64,000 nucleotides of DNA from Aliivibrio sp. S3MY1 (GTDB lineage: Bacteria; Pseudomonadota; Gammaproteobacteria; Enterobacterales; Vibrionaceae). This document shows positions 1-8,863 of the stretch, in pieces. The position numbers and the translations under genes are program-made. The stretch spans positions 29,362 through 93,361 of the forward strand of contig NZ_JARACO010000016.1 of assembly GCF_028765575.1 (NCBI RefSeq), given 5' to 3'. Under the pieces are notes generated by a model. That model worked only from the letters and a program-made list of their open reading frames with translations. It did no database searches and was not told where the DNA came from. Position 1 is the stretch's first letter. Each line of letters starts with the position of its first letter.

Positions 1-351
1 AGCATGCATTGCTGATTTAGACCCTGTGATCAGTGGGTGCCATTCAGGGATGTCTTTGCTTTCTGCCAATAGACGATATGCACACGTCACTGGTAACCAG
101 TTAAATTCAGCGATGTTTTCACGGCTTAGTTTTAGGCAGTTTTCACCCGACGTAAAACGCTTAGCGTAATCTTTACACGAACATGTTTTGCTGTTTAACC
201 AGCTACATGCCACGTTAGTGTAGTAAACCTCATCAGTATCTTCATCCATTAACTTGTGTAGACAGCACTTACCACAGCCGTCACAAAGAGATTCCCACTC
301 TTGCTCTGTCATTTCTTCTAATTTTTTTTGTTGCCAAAATTGCTCTGTCAT
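1..351 (-). CDS. YcgN-like UPF0260 cysteine-cluster protein (3' end outside window)
   Basis: Reading leftward from an ATG at 351, the frame stays open to the window edge and gives 117 residues; the family is about 150 long, so the C-terminus is missing. The protein starts [15 protein letters not shown] and carries spaced cysteines ([11 protein letters not shown] near residue 26, then CSW, CSCKDY and a later CAY). This fits the UPF0260/YcgN branch of the YkgJ-type zinc/iron-chelating family. The molecular role of the family is not settled. It lies head to head with another small cysteine-cluster gene at 512. Confidence 0.85.
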   Translation of the reverse strand, partial: MTEQFWQQKKLEEMTEQEWESLCDGCGKCCLHKLMDEDTDEVYYTNVACSWLNSKTCSCKDYAKRFTSGENCLKLSRENIAEFNWLPVTCAYRLLAESKDIPEWHPLITGSKSAMHA

Positions 352-511
352 TACTTTACACTCGTTATGGGAAGAGGCGGTTTTATACCCATCTTGAGCT
401 AAAAGTGCAAGTGGTTTACTTATCACTGACTAAGAATCCGGAGTTCTTTTGACCTGAAAGGGGAAGAGTGCTATTTTGCGCATCCTTTAATTGATGCAAT
501 GAGATAATGTT

Positions 512-763
512 ATGGAATGTAGATTATATTGCGGTGCTTGCTGTATAGCCCCAAGTATTACGTCATTTATTCCTGGAATGCCTGATGGGAAGCCAGCTGG
601 TGTTCGCTGTGTACAATTAAACGATGAGAACTTGTGTAAGTTATTTGGTAAGGCAGAACGCCCAAAGGTATGTCATCAATTTAAAGCTTGCCCTGACGTA
701 TGTGGGTCAACCCCAGAACAAGCTATTCAAACCATCACTGAGCTTGAGTCAATGACGCTATAA
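512..763 (+). CDS. YeiW-like small cysteine-cluster protein (UPF0153/YkgJ family)
   Basis: An 83-residue protein beginning MECRLYCGACCIAPSI, with the motif CxxCC followed by PGMPDGKPAGVRC, a second cysteine pair and RPKVCHQF. This layout closely matches E. coli YeiW, which is also about 84 residues, so the gene looks complete. Eight cysteines in a soluble protein suggest a metal site, but no reaction is established. It is transcribed away from the ycgN-like gene; the 160-bp gap between them must hold both promoters. No terminator hairpin is visible before the next, convergent gene. Confidence 0.85.
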   Translation: MECRLYCGACCIAPSITSFIPGMPDGKPAGVRCVQLNDENLCKLFGKAERPKVCHQFKACPDVCGSTPEQAIQTITELESMTL

Positions 764-783
764 TTTTTTACAACAGCATTCGA

Positions 784-1014
784 TTACGATAATACGCGAA
801 TTACGTTTTGTACTTGCTCTGCTGTTTCAATACCGTGGTTTGTTAAATAACCACCATCTTCCTGTGTTACCAATCCTTTCGTGAATAGACGCTTCATTGC
901 TTCGATTGCTTCGGGTGCTGCGTCAGAATGTACTTTTAAACCCGCTTGAGTGCTTTCTAGTGGGAATTGCTTGAGAAGGTTCATTTCTTCAACGATGTCT
1001 TTATTAAATGGCAT
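784..1014 (-). CDS. TIGR02647-type small conserved protein
   Basis: A 76-residue soluble acidic protein (MPFNKDIVEEMNLLKQFPLES...) with no signal peptide or membrane segment. The pattern 'AMKRLFTKGLVTQEDGGYLTNHGIETAEQV' is typical of the TIGR02647 family found in Vibrio, Shewanella and Pseudomonas; its C-terminal part reads like a small winged-helix wing (loss of 'GLV...DGGYLT'). The start has a good AGAGAGATAT leader. Function is unknown; DNA binding is only a suggestion from the shape of the sequence. It converges with the yeiW-like gene 20 bp away. Confidence 0.7.
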   Translation of the reverse strand: MPFNKDIVEEMNLLKQFPLESTQAGLKVHSDAAPEAIEAMKRLFTKGLVTQEDGGYLTNHGIETAEQVQNVIRVLS

Positions 1015-1093
1015 AATATATCTCTCTTATTTATTAACTGAATTCAGCATAGACTGTCTTTAGAAGATTAAAACAGAGCTAGATCACACCTAT

Positions 1094-1127
1094 AAAAAAT
1101 CCCCATAGGATTACTCGCTATGAGGAT
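1094..1127 (-). terminator. Rho-independent terminator after the Tim44-domain gene
   Basis: Arms 1099-1108 and 1118-1127 form a 10-bp stem on the leftward RNA with one G-U pair, followed by six U. On the other strand the same position is a C-A mismatch, so the hairpin best serves the leftward gene ending at 1161. Confidence 0.75.
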
Positions 1128-1160
1128 ATTTTTTAATCAACTTATTATGTATTTAGACAG

Positions 1161-2060
1161 TTAAGCTTGAATACCAATAATTAACCACGGTGCATTTGGT
1201 TGCGTAAGGTCACGCTCCAAGTGCCAGATGTCTGTAATTTCTTCTTCAACACCTTCCACTGAATCACGGTAGCGACCAGAGAACTGCAGGCTAAGCTGTG
1301 CGTTATTTTCATTATGATCAGCACGAACGACTTCAGCATCAACAAACATAACGTCTGTGTGTTGCTCACCTTCAAGGTTTGCACGCTCTTTTACTAGATC
1401 ATTATATAAGCTAATTGATACATACTCTTGAATCGTTTCAAGTTGGTTATGGTTCCATGCACCTTGTAAAATACGGTAGTGCTCACGAGAACCATTGATG
1501 AAACCTTGCAGATCAAAACCCGGTGGGTAGTTATGCGGGATCTCATCAGCTGCAGGTGCACCAAAACCGCCTGTTGCTTGTGGCTGTGGCTGTGCTTGAT
1601 CACCTTGGAAGTATTGCTGGTTATCACGGAAGCTTGGTTTCTCATCATGAGATGCTTGTGGGCCTGCGTATGCTGCCCCTTGCCTCTGATTTATACTGCT
1701 GGCCTTTGATGCCATAAACATACGGAAAAGCTTAAATAGGACAAATGCCACACCAGCCATAATTAGAATATCCATAAACTGGATACCTTCAAAACCGCCG
1801 CCAGCAAAGATTGATGCTAAAAGGCCACCCATAAGAAGGCCACCAAGTAATCCGCCCATTAAGCCTTTTTTGCTTGATGCGCCTTTAGCTGTATCTTGCT
1901 TACCAATGGTATTGGTGTTTTGTTGATTCTGTTTTGGCGCAGGCGCCGTTTTAAAACTTTTGCCAAATGATTTACCACCACCAAATTTCTTTGCTTCTGC
2001 ATGAGGCGCAGAAAGAACAAAAACAAACATTAGGGCAGCAATAGATAAAAGACGTTTCAT
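1161..2060 (-). CDS. Tim44-domain (TimA-like) membrane protein
   Basis: I choose the ATG at 2060 (299 residues), not the longer frame to 2111, because it has an AAAGGAAC ribosome site and opens directly with a signal peptide (MKRLLSIAALMFVFVLSAPHAEA). Next come a basic Lys/Phe/Gly stretch, a Gly-rich hydrophobic segment (GGLLGGLLMGGLLASIFAGGG) and a second membrane segment (DILIMAGVAFVLFKLFRMF). A Gln/Pro linker leads to a C-terminal Tim44-like fold (about residues 170-299, ending LERDLTQPNAPWLIIGIQA). Such bacterial Tim44 proteins are inner-membrane proteins of unclear role. It has its own terminator and lies alone. Confidence 0.85.
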   Translation of the reverse strand: MKRLLSIAALMFVFVLSAPHAEAKKFGGGKSFGKSFKTAPAPKQNQQNTNTIGKQDTAKGASSKKGLMGGLLGGLLMGGLLASIFAGGGFEGIQFMDILIMAGVAFVLFKLFRMFMASKASSINQRQGAAYAGPQASHDEKPSFRDNQQYFQGDQAQPQPQATGGFGAPAADEIPHNYPPGFDLQGFINGSREHYRILQGAWNHNQLETIQEYVSISLYNDLVKERANLEGEQHTDVMFVDAEVVRADHNENNAQLSLQFSGRYRDSVEGVEEEITDIWHLERDLTQPNAPWLIIGIQA

Positions 2061-2284
2061 TGTCTGTTCCTTTACTGTATTAAAATAATTTAAACTGATA
2101 ATAGCCTGCATTGCTTCATATTGGGAGCTTTAAAATTGATCAGGATGTTTCAGAGTGTTAAAAGCCCTCTATTTTATTCCCAACACTGTGCTTTACGTCC
2201 TAATTGATAAAACTCTTACTTGAAGAATCGGTAGATACATCTAAAATTAAGAACATTGTACATAATTTTATAGATCAAGGTTAT

Positions 2285-2896
2285 ATGGCGCGTAGAAACG
2301 ACCATACTCATCAGGAAATACGCGATATGGCATTAGATAATGTCAAAGTATTCCTTGGCGAGCATAGTCATCACGAACTCAGTTTAAGAAAACTAGCAAA
2401 AAGCATTGGCTATGTGCCTAGTACATTAGTGAATATTTTTGGTAGCTATAATTTATTGCTTCTGAGCTCTATCGCCCAAACGCTAGATGAAATCATGCTG
2501 CAAATAAATCAAGGATTAGAAAATAGCGCGATCCCTGAAGAAGCACTAAAAACCATTGCTTACTGTTATTATGACTTTGCCCAGCAGCACCCTAATCGCT
2601 GGCGTTTGGTGTTTCAACATAATATGAATGGTGAGGCCTTACCTGATTGGCAAGAGCACCGTATAAGCCAAATGATGGGCGTTCTTGAAGAGATAATTAA
2701 AACCATTAATCCAATTAAAGAACAGAGTGAGATAGAACAAAGTAGCCGCGTTATTTGGGCCAGTGTTCACGGTATTACATTATTAAGCTTAGATGATTTA
2801 CTGTTTTCATCAACACCTATTGATGGTCATCTGCTCATTGATAATCTACTATTGAATTATATTAATCAGTGGAAGCAACACTCGCTTTATAATTAA
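2285..2896 (+). CDS. TetR-family transcriptional regulator
   Basis: The preferred start is the ATG at 2285 (203 residues, MARRNDHTHQEIRD), preceded by ATCAAGG; the frame is open further upstream to 2204 but that extension does not resemble a TetR N-terminus. An N-terminal helix-turn-helix is seen in 'HHELSLRKLAKSIGYVPSTLVNIFGSYNLLLLSS', and the C-terminal half has the FAQQHPNRWRLVFQHN region of WHG-type (TetR_C_33) ligand domains. It lies 11 bp before the MFS/acyltransferase gene in the same direction, so the two are probably one operon, and the regulator may control it in response to a lipid-like ligand (inference). Confidence 0.88.
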   Translation: MARRNDHTHQEIRDMALDNVKVFLGEHSHHELSLRKLAKSIGYVPSTLVNIFGSYNLLLLSSIAQTLDEIMLQINQGLENSAIPEEALKTIAYCYYDFAQQHPNRWRLVFQHNMNGEALPDWQEHRISQMMGVLEEIIKTINPIKEQSEIEQSSRVIWASVHGITLLSLDDLLFSSTPIDGHLLIDNLLLNYINQWKQHSLYN

Positions 2897-2907
2897 AGGG
2901 ATTTTTC

Positions 2908-4776
2908 ATGGCGAAGCAAGCCAAACTCTTAACTCAACGTCGTTTTTTACCTTACTTCTTAACTCAATCTTTAGGTGCATTTAACGACAATATTTATAAG
3001 AATACCCTACTATTATTTGTCGCTTTTTCCAGTGTTGATAGCTTACCCATCTCTTCCAATTTATTTATTAACCTTGCTGCTGGTTTATTTATTCTCCCTT
3101 TCTTTCTTTTTTCTGCCCCCGCGGGGATCCTTGCTGATAAATATGAAAAATCAGCGTTCATTAGAAAAGTAAAGCTAGCTGAAATCATCATTATGCTGTT
3201 TGGTGCCCTTGCTTTTATTCTTCAAAATTACACTTTACTGCTGATCCTTTTGTTTTTAATGGGAACACAATCTGCCTTTTTTGGTCCGGTTAAATACGCC
3301 CTTCTTCCTCAACAACTAAAAGACGAAGAACTCGTTTCTGGTAATGCCTTGGTTGAAACTGGTACTTTTCTGGCTATTTTATTCGGGACTATTACTGCAG
3401 GTTTTATCGCATCACAAGAATATTCAGAATACATCGCAGCAGGAGCTGTTGTTCTATTTGCGGTATTAGGGTATCTCGCCAGTCGTTCCATTCCTTATGC
3501 AGAAGCGGTTGCACCAGATTTAGGTTTTAAATGGCAACCAATCAAGCAAACAAGGCAAACATTTCGTATTGCCAAACAAGATCGTACGGTATTTCTTTCT
3601 ATTATGGGGATCAGCTGGTTTTGGTTTCTTGGAGCAAGCTATTTAACACAATTCCCAAACTTTACGCATTTACATCTCAATGATAATGCGATTACGGTAA
3701 CCGTTTTATTAGCTCTATTTTCTATTGGAATTGCAATGGGTTCACTTGGTTGTGATCTATTATCCAAACACAGAATCGAACTTGGTATTATTCCTTTAGG
3801 GTGCTTAGGCATTACTCTCTTTGGCTTAAACCTTGCGTTATATACACCAACATCACCCATTGATGTTACAGGCTTCACCGCTATCCTACTTCACCCTGAT
3901 TTATGGCCTGTTTTTATTAATTTATTCTTTTTAGGGATCTTCGGTGGTTTATTTATTGTTCCCTTATACACATTGATTCAAAAGCGTCCTGAAGCTAAAC
4001 ATCGTTCACAAATCATTGCCGCTAATAATATTTATAATGCATTATTTATGGTTGCTAGCGCCATTCTAGGGATGGTGTGTTTGTCTGTTTTAGAGCTTTC
4101 TATTCCTCAGTTTTTCATCCTGCTAGCCACATTAAATGGCGTTGTCGCACTCTTTTTATTCTATAAAGTGCCTGTTTTTGTCATTCGTTTTTTATTATGG
4201 GTGCTCACGCATACATTATATCGAGTTAAACACCAAGGTTTACAGAACTTACCTGAAGAAGGCGGCGCTTTATTAGTCTGTAATCACATCACTTATATGG
4301 ATGCTTTTATTTTAAGTGGTGCCTGCCCTCGTCCAATCCGTTTTGTAATGGAAGAGGAATACGCTGAATTACCTTTAGTTAACTACTTCTTCCGTCTAAC
4401 CAAAGTCATTCCTATTAATGCAGCAAAAAGTGGTTCTATTCGTCGTGCCTTTTTTGATGTTGAAGAAGCGTTATCTAACGGTGAAATCGTCTTAATTTTT
4501 CCAGAAGGGGTATTAACTCACGATGGTGACGTGGGGCCATTTTTACGAGGAATATACATCATACTGAAACGCTCCCCCGTACCTGTAATTCCAATGGCAC
4601 TGCGTGGTTTATGGGGCAGTTTCTTTAGTCGTCATGGTGGGAGGGCGATATTAAAACGACCAAGCCGCTGTTGGTCAAAAATAGAAGTGGTAGCCGGAGA
4701 ACCCGTACCACCACATCTAGCAGCATCAAGCGTAATGCGTGAAAAAGTAATTCAATTACGCGGTGATTGGCAGTGA
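2908..4776 (+). CDS. Fused MFS lysophospholipid transporter (LplT-like) and PlsC acyltransferase
   Basis: A 622-residue two-part protein. Residues 1-425 form an MFS permease with about 12 membrane segments, beginning RRFLPYFLTQSLGAFNDNIYKN as in LplT, which flips lysophospholipids into the cytoplasm. Residues 430-622 are a PlsC/Aas-type acyltransferase with the HX4D motif at His460-Asp465 and FPEG at 531-534. In E. coli, LplT and Aas are separate, and Aas also carries an acyl-ACP synthetase domain; that third domain is absent here. The likely role is recycling of lysophospholipids in the inner membrane. The last 21 bp overlap the end of menE on the other strand. Confidence 0.88.
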   Translation: MAKQAKLLTQRRFLPYFLTQSLGAFNDNIYKNTLLLFVAFSSVDSLPISSNLFINLAAGLFILPFFLFSAPAGILADKYEKSAFIRKVKLAEIIIMLFGALAFILQNYTLLLILLFLMGTQSAFFGPVKYALLPQQLKDEELVSGNALVETGTFLAILFGTITAGFIASQEYSEYIAAGAVVLFAVLGYLASRSIPYAEAVAPDLGFKWQPIKQTRQTFRIAKQDRTVFLSIMGISWFWFLGASYLTQFPNFTHLHLNDNAITVTVLLALFSIGIAMGSLGCDLLSKHRIELGIIPLGCLGITLFGLNLALYTPTSPIDVTGFTAILLHPDLWPVFINLFFLGIFGGLFIVPLYTLIQKRPEAKHRSQIIAANNIYNALFMVASAILGMVCLSVLELSIPQFFILLATLNGVVALFLFYKVPVFVIRFLLWVLTHTLYRVKHQGLQNLPEEGGALLVCNHITYMDAFILSGACPRPIRFVMEEEYAELPLVNYFFRLTKVIPINAAKSGSIRRAFFDVEEALSNGEIVLIFPEGVLTHDGDVGPFLRGIYIILKRSPVPVIPMALRGLWGSFFSRHGGRAILKRPSRCWSKIEVVAGEPVPPHLAASSVMREKVIQLRGDWQ

Positions 4777-6156
4777 GTCAACCCACTCTTTTACTTGTGG
4801 ACGTGAAATTTTAAGGCTGGTTCCAAGTAAGTGTTCAGGCATAGTTTCATAGCGAATTGGACATTCAAACTGAGTTAATTTCTCTTTTAAGAAGGAGTGC
4901 AGTTCGTCATGGCTAATCGGTTGTGTCATTTTGATAACGGCAACAGGTCGTTGGCCAAATTCGTCATCTGCCACATCAATAACAATCACTTTCTCAATCG
5001 CATCATGCGCTAACAAAGCCAATTCAATTTTTTCAGGATGAATGTTTTCACCACCGGAAATAAACATATTGTCAGCTCGGCCCTGAATATGAAGCTCCGC
5101 ACCAATAACATGACCAAGATCGTTACTTTGATACCAACCCTCTTCATTAGTCATATTTATGATGCCAGATGAACGATAGTATCCTAAAGCTAGGCACTCA
5201 CCGCGAACAAGTACTTCACCTTTTTCAATACGCAATTCACGATAATGCAGCACATTACCGACCCCTGATTGACCATCTGCCAGTTTTGCGGTTACCGTCG
5301 AAGCCATCTCCGTCATGCCATAACCTAGCCAACATTCAATGCCATTATCTTTAGCTGCATTAGTCAATTCTGTTGGAATAACAGCCCCACCAAGTAACAC
5401 ACGTTTTAATGCTAGGCGTGAGACATCACCGCTATCTAAAATTCGCTGCAACTGAGTTGGAACTAATGAGGCGTGAGTGACACCACATAAATCATTTAAT
5501 AAGCCTTCTTTAGTTGGCATCACAATTGTTGCGCCCGTTAATAACCAACGCCATACAATCGCTAAACCTGATACATGGAATAAAGGCAAAGATAATAACC
5601 ATGAATCGCAATTATCAAATTCCATTGTACTTAGTAAGCCAGCAGCTGAATACAAATGGTTATTTATACTGTGTGCAACGGCTTTTGGTAACCCAGTAGA
5701 ACCTGAGGTAAAGGTCAAGGTCGCTAATCGATTTGGTTGCCATGTCGCAGCAATCACTCCGTATTCAGCGTTGATTAATTGCAGATGGTGCCAAGTCCCA
5801 GAAATACTCTCTTGTCCTTCACCAAACCACATATGTTGCGCTGAAATATTCGTTACTAACTGATGAAGTTGAGCCCTCGGCGTCTTTGGATTAATCGCTG
5901 AAAAACGCGCACCTATACGAATACACGCTAACTGCAACCAAATGAGCTCAATGCCACTTTTAGCAACACTAACAACAACGTCATCACGCTTAACGCCTTG
6001 TTGAATAAGACCGTTAGCGTATTGATTTACTTGATTTGATACTTCGCCCCAAGTCCATACATTGTTGCCATCACGAAGAGCAATTTCCATTTCACGATCT
6101 TCACCCCACTTTGCCCAAGGCCAAGTCGTAAAAAGTGGAGAAATTAGTTTTCCCAT
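4756..6156 (-). CDS. menE: o-Succinylbenzoate-CoA ligase MenE
   Basis: A 466-residue AMP-forming ligase that activates o-succinylbenzoate with ATP and CoA in menaquinone synthesis. The ATP-binding loop is [18 protein letters not shown], followed by the GYGMTEM motif, YQSNDLGHV, and the C-terminal hinge [20 protein letters not shown]. It is the last gene of the menFDHBCE operon; its start overlaps the end of menC by 13 bp. It converges with the LplT/PlsC fusion and overlaps it by 21 bp. Despite that neighbour, the ligase family and operon position point to MenE, not to a split Aas synthetase domain. Confidence 0.95.
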   Translation of the reverse strand: MGKLISPLFTTWPWAKWGEDREMEIALRDGNNVWTWGEVSNQVNQYANGLIQQGVKRDDVVVSVAKSGIELIWLQLACIRIGARFSAINPKTPRAQLHQLVTNISAQHMWFGEGQESISGTWHHLQLINAEYGVIAATWQPNRLATLTFTSGSTGLPKAVAHSINNHLYSAAGLLSTMEFDNCDSWLLSLPLFHVSGLAIVWRWLLTGATIVMPTKEGLLNDLCGVTHASLVPTQLQRILDSGDVSRLALKRVLLGGAVIPTELTNAAKDNGIECWLGYGMTEMASTVTAKLADGQSGVGNVLHYRELRIEKGEVLVRGECLALGYYRSSGIINMTNEEGWYQSNDLGHVIGAELHIQGRADNMFISGGENIHPEKIELALLAHDAIEKVIVIDVADDEFGQRPVAVIKMTQPISHDELHSFLKEKLTQFECPIRYETMPEHLLGTSLKISRPQVKEWVDSLPITA

Positions 6157-7118
6157 ACGATTTTAAGCTCTGATAATGTATTCAGTGGTAACTGACAATT
6201 AGGCCATGGCGTATCTAATTGCATTTTAAAAAGATCAATAGTATCTAAACCTGGAATTGTGTCTGGTGTTTTCCATGCGGCCAATCGCGCTAACTGTGTT
6301 AATGCAAGACTTGACTCCAAGCTTGAGCTAATCACCGCCTGCATACCTAGTTTATGCGCAGCTTCAACAAGGACCAAGCACTTCTCAATTGAGCCAATCA
6401 TGGTTGGTTTGATCACAATCGCTTTTACGCCTTCTTGAGCTGTTATTTCAAAACCATCATCACGCACGGTTTCGTCCCAAGCAATGGCAATACCTGTTGC
6501 TTGTGAGAATGCCAAGCTCTCTTCTGGTGTATGGCAAGGCTCTTCTAAGAATTCGATACGAGAGCGAAATTGTGGACTAACGTAATTAGCAAATTGCTCC
6601 GCTTTTTTTGGCGTCCAGTTACGGTTAGCATCAAGACGTAAAGAGAGATCAGGAATAAGCTCTAAGAACATATTCGCAACCATTCCATCACGGATCGCTT
6701 CATATAAACCGACTTTAATTTTCGCGATTTTTTTGCCACTCATCTCATTAAGCTTAACCACTAAATCATCAGGATCACCTGAGCATAATGGTGCCGCTTG
6801 GTAATTACCTTCTTGCGGTAAGCCGCCTTCAAGCTCTAGCAATGCCATGCTAAAGCCAAAGGCTACTGATGGGCAATTCGCATCAAGATCCAGCGCTTCA
6901 CCATTGAGCCACGCTTGCGCCAGTGATAATAAATCTTCTCGCGCTTGCTCTAGTGTCTCTTGACTAAACTCAGGCAGAGGGGCAACCTCTCCTTTACCGC
7001 AGTGCGCTCCATCACGTAATTCAATGATCAAGCCATCTCGTTGTTGAAGACGTTGTTCACGAAGAATAACTCCACTGTCCATAGGGAGTTGGTATTGATA
7101 TATTTTGGCTGCTTTCAT
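6144..7118 (-). CDS. menC: o-Succinylbenzoate synthase MenC
   Basis: A 324-residue enolase-superfamily enzyme that dehydrates SHCHC to o-succinylbenzoate. The catalytic lysine motif KIKVG (residues near 135), metal ligands in [15 protein letters not shown] and AWDETVRDD, and the second lysine in [11 protein letters not shown] are all visible. The length matches E. coli MenC (320). It follows menB across a 78-bp gap holding a terminator-like hairpin, and overlaps the downstream menE start by 13 bp, so menC and menE are translationally coupled to each other more tightly than to menB. Confidence 0.95.
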   Translation of the reverse strand: MKAAKIYQYQLPMDSGVILREQRLQQRDGLIIELRDGAHCGKGEVAPLPEFSQETLEQAREDLLSLAQAWLNGEALDLDANCPSVAFGFSMALLELEGGLPQEGNYQAAPLCSGDPDDLVVKLNEMSGKKIAKIKVGLYEAIRDGMVANMFLELIPDLSLRLDANRNWTPKKAEQFANYVSPQFRSRIEFLEEPCHTPEESLAFSQATGIAIAWDETVRDDGFEITAQEGVKAIVIKPTMIGSIEKCLVLVEAAHKLGMQAVISSSLESSLALTQLARLAAWKTPDTIPGLDTIDLFKMQLDTPWPNCQLPLNTLSELKIVWEN

Positions 7119-7140
7119 TTGTTACTCCAACCAATAAAAA

Positions 7141-7167
7141 GAAAAAAGAGACTCATAAAGAGCCTCT
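7141..7167 (-). terminator. Terminator-like hairpin inside the men operon (menB/menC gap)
   Basis: On the leftward RNA, AGAGGCUC (7167-7160) pairs with GAGUCUCU (7154-7147) with one G-U pair and a 5-nt loop, followed by UUUUUCUUUUU. It lies between menB and menC and could act as a partial terminator or attenuator. Confidence 0.5.
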
Positions 7168-7196
7168 AATACTTAAATCAAATCAGTGATAAATGT

Positions 7197-8063
7197 TTAC
7201 GGATTACGAGGGAATTTATCGAAATCAGGACGACGCTTTTCATTAAAGGCGTTACGACCTTCTTGACCTTCTTCTGTCATGTAGAACATCATGGTTGCGT
7301 TACCCGCTAACTCTTGAAGACCCGCTTGACCATCACAGTCCGCATTTAATGCCGCTTTAAGGCAACGTAATGCCATTGGGCTGTGTTGCAGTGTTTCACG
7401 ACACCAACGAACCGTTTCTTTTTCTAAATCAGCAACAGGAACAACCGTGTTTACTAGGCCCATGTCCAATGCTTCTTTTGCGTCATAGAAACGACATAAA
7501 AACCAAATTTCACGCGCTTTTTTCTGACCAACGATACGAGCCATGTAAGATGCCCCCCAACCGCCATCAAAAGAACCCACTTTAGGGCCTGTTTGACCAA
7601 ATTGCGCGTTCTCTGCGGCAATAGTTAAGTCACACATCATATGCAGAACATGACCACCACCAACAGCGTAGCCTGCAACAGCTGCGATAACTGGTTTTGG
7701 ACACGTACGAATTTGACGTTGGAAATCCAAGACATTTAAGTGGTGGGTGCCACTGTCATCACGGTAGCCGCCGTAATCACCACGGATCTTCTGATCACCA
7801 CCTGAACAGAATGCATCTTCGCCTAAACCGGTAAGAATAATAACGCCAACTTTCTCGTCATAACGAGCATCAGCTAGCGCATCAATCATCTCTTTAACCG
7901 TACCAGGTCGGAAAGCGTTACGTACTTGCGGACGTGCAATAGTGATTTTCGCAATGCCATCTGCTGATTTATGATATTGAATGTCTTCGTATTGCGCAGT
8001 GCAATCTGTCCAATCTACTGGAGCATAAAGTTCTTGTTCTGAAATGCCAACAGTTCTTGCCAT
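7197..8063 (-). CDS. menB: 1,4-Dihydroxy-2-naphthoyl-CoA synthase MenB
   Basis: A crotonase-fold enzyme that closes the second ring of the naphthoquinone. The start ATG at 8063 (288 residues, [15 protein letters not shown]) has a GGAA ribosome site; an in-frame ATG at 8078 would add five residues and overlap menH by 10 bp but lacks one. Family features seen are [15 protein letters not shown], the oxyanion-hole loop [31 protein letters not shown] and [17 protein letters not shown]. The length agrees with E. coli MenB (285). It is followed by a hairpin with a U-tract before menC. Confidence 0.95.
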   Translation of the reverse strand: MARTVGISEQELYAPVDWTDCTAQYEDIQYHKSADGIAKITIARPQVRNAFRPGTVKEMIDALADARYDEKVGVIILTGLGEDAFCSGGDQKIRGDYGGYRDDSGTHHLNVLDFQRQIRTCPKPVIAAVAGYAVGGGHVLHMMCDLTIAAENAQFGQTGPKVGSFDGGWGASYMARIVGQKKAREIWFLCRFYDAKEALDMGLVNTVVPVADLEKETVRWCRETLQHSPMALRCLKAALNADCDGQAGLQELAGNATMMFYMTEEGQEGRNAFNEKRRPDFDKFPRNP

Positions 8064-8068
8064 GGGTT

Positions 8069-8863
8069 TTATTTCCATTGTTGTAAGAATGTATTAAGTA
8101 CATGTGTAAAGCGTTCGGGCTGTTCCACATGTACGTTATGCCCTGCCTGAGCAATGATTTGATACGTTAATTGACTTTGCTCAGCCAAGTATTGAAATTT
8201 GTTATCTGCTTCGCCGCAAATATAAAGCATAGGAATGGTGCTACGATGTAAGGCTTCAAGCAAATATGGTTGCTTAGCCAGTGAGGTAGCTCTCAACATC
8301 ATCCCAATTGACTTACCAAGATTATCACTTCTTTTTACCACTAAATCTTGTCTTTGCTCAGGATTTAGTGAAGAAAATACCGGTTGTTGATACCAAGTGT
8401 CTAAAACATCGACAATCGGTTGTTGTTCAAATCGCTCAGCCCAAGCTATATCGTTTTTTAATCGAGCTTGTTTCTCTTTTGCGCAAGGCAACCCTAAATT
8501 ACCACCTTCAATACACAGGCCACGTAACACAATATTTTCTGGTAATTTAAAGCAAGCATTTAGGTACATGGCTATTCGGGCACCTAAAGAGTAACCCACA
8601 AAAATAAATTCTTGATAAGGGCTGCTTTCAAGTTGCTCGACTATCAAGCGACAAGTTTGATCAAAACCATGACTTTCTGACACATTAATTAAGCGACTAT
8701 GACCATGACCAGGAAGATCGATTAATAACACCGGATGAGTTTTCACGATCGCTGACGCTATTTTTTCCCAATCACCTATTGAGCCTAATAGTCCGTGTAA
8801 AAATACCACGCAAGGTTGTGCGGTATTTTCTTTAGGCTCAATGCATTTAGAATAAAGTGGCAT
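8069..8863 (-). CDS. menH: SHCHC synthase MenH (alpha/beta hydrolase)
   Basis: A 264-residue alpha/beta-hydrolase-fold lyase that eliminates pyruvate from SEPHCHC, the MenD product. The N-terminal [14 protein letters not shown] oxyanion region, the nucleophile elbow GYSLGAR (Ser), an Asp in CGEADNKFQ and the His in [12 protein letters not shown] form a complete triad. The ATG at 8863 overlaps the last 17 bp of menD, so the two are probably translated together. The position between menD and menB is the same as in E. coli, which separates it from the general hydrolases elsewhere in the window. Confidence 0.93.
   Translation of the reverse strand: MPLYSKCIEPKENTAQPCVVFLHGLLGSIGDWEKIASAIVKTHPVLLIDLPGHGHSRLINVSESHGFDQTCRLIVEQLESSPYQEFIFVGYSLGARIAMYLNACFKLPENIVLRGLCIEGGNLGLPCAKEKQARLKNDIAWAERFEQQPIVDVLDTWYQQPVFSSLNPEQRQDLVVKRSDNLGKSIGMMLRATSLAKQPYLLEALHRSTIPMLYICGEADNKFQYLAEQSQLTYQIIAQAGHNVHVEQPERFTHVLNTFLQQWK

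Noticed and set aside
5477..5863. 128-codon plus-strand frame opposite menE
   Set aside because: Antisense to the conserved ATP-binding region of menE, no ribosome site and no recognisable domain.
4756..6156. Separate acyl-ACP synthetase belonging with the LplT/PlsC fusion
   Set aside because: It lies on the opposite strand, overlaps menC and shows MenE length and order; the simplest reading is the last gene of the men operon.
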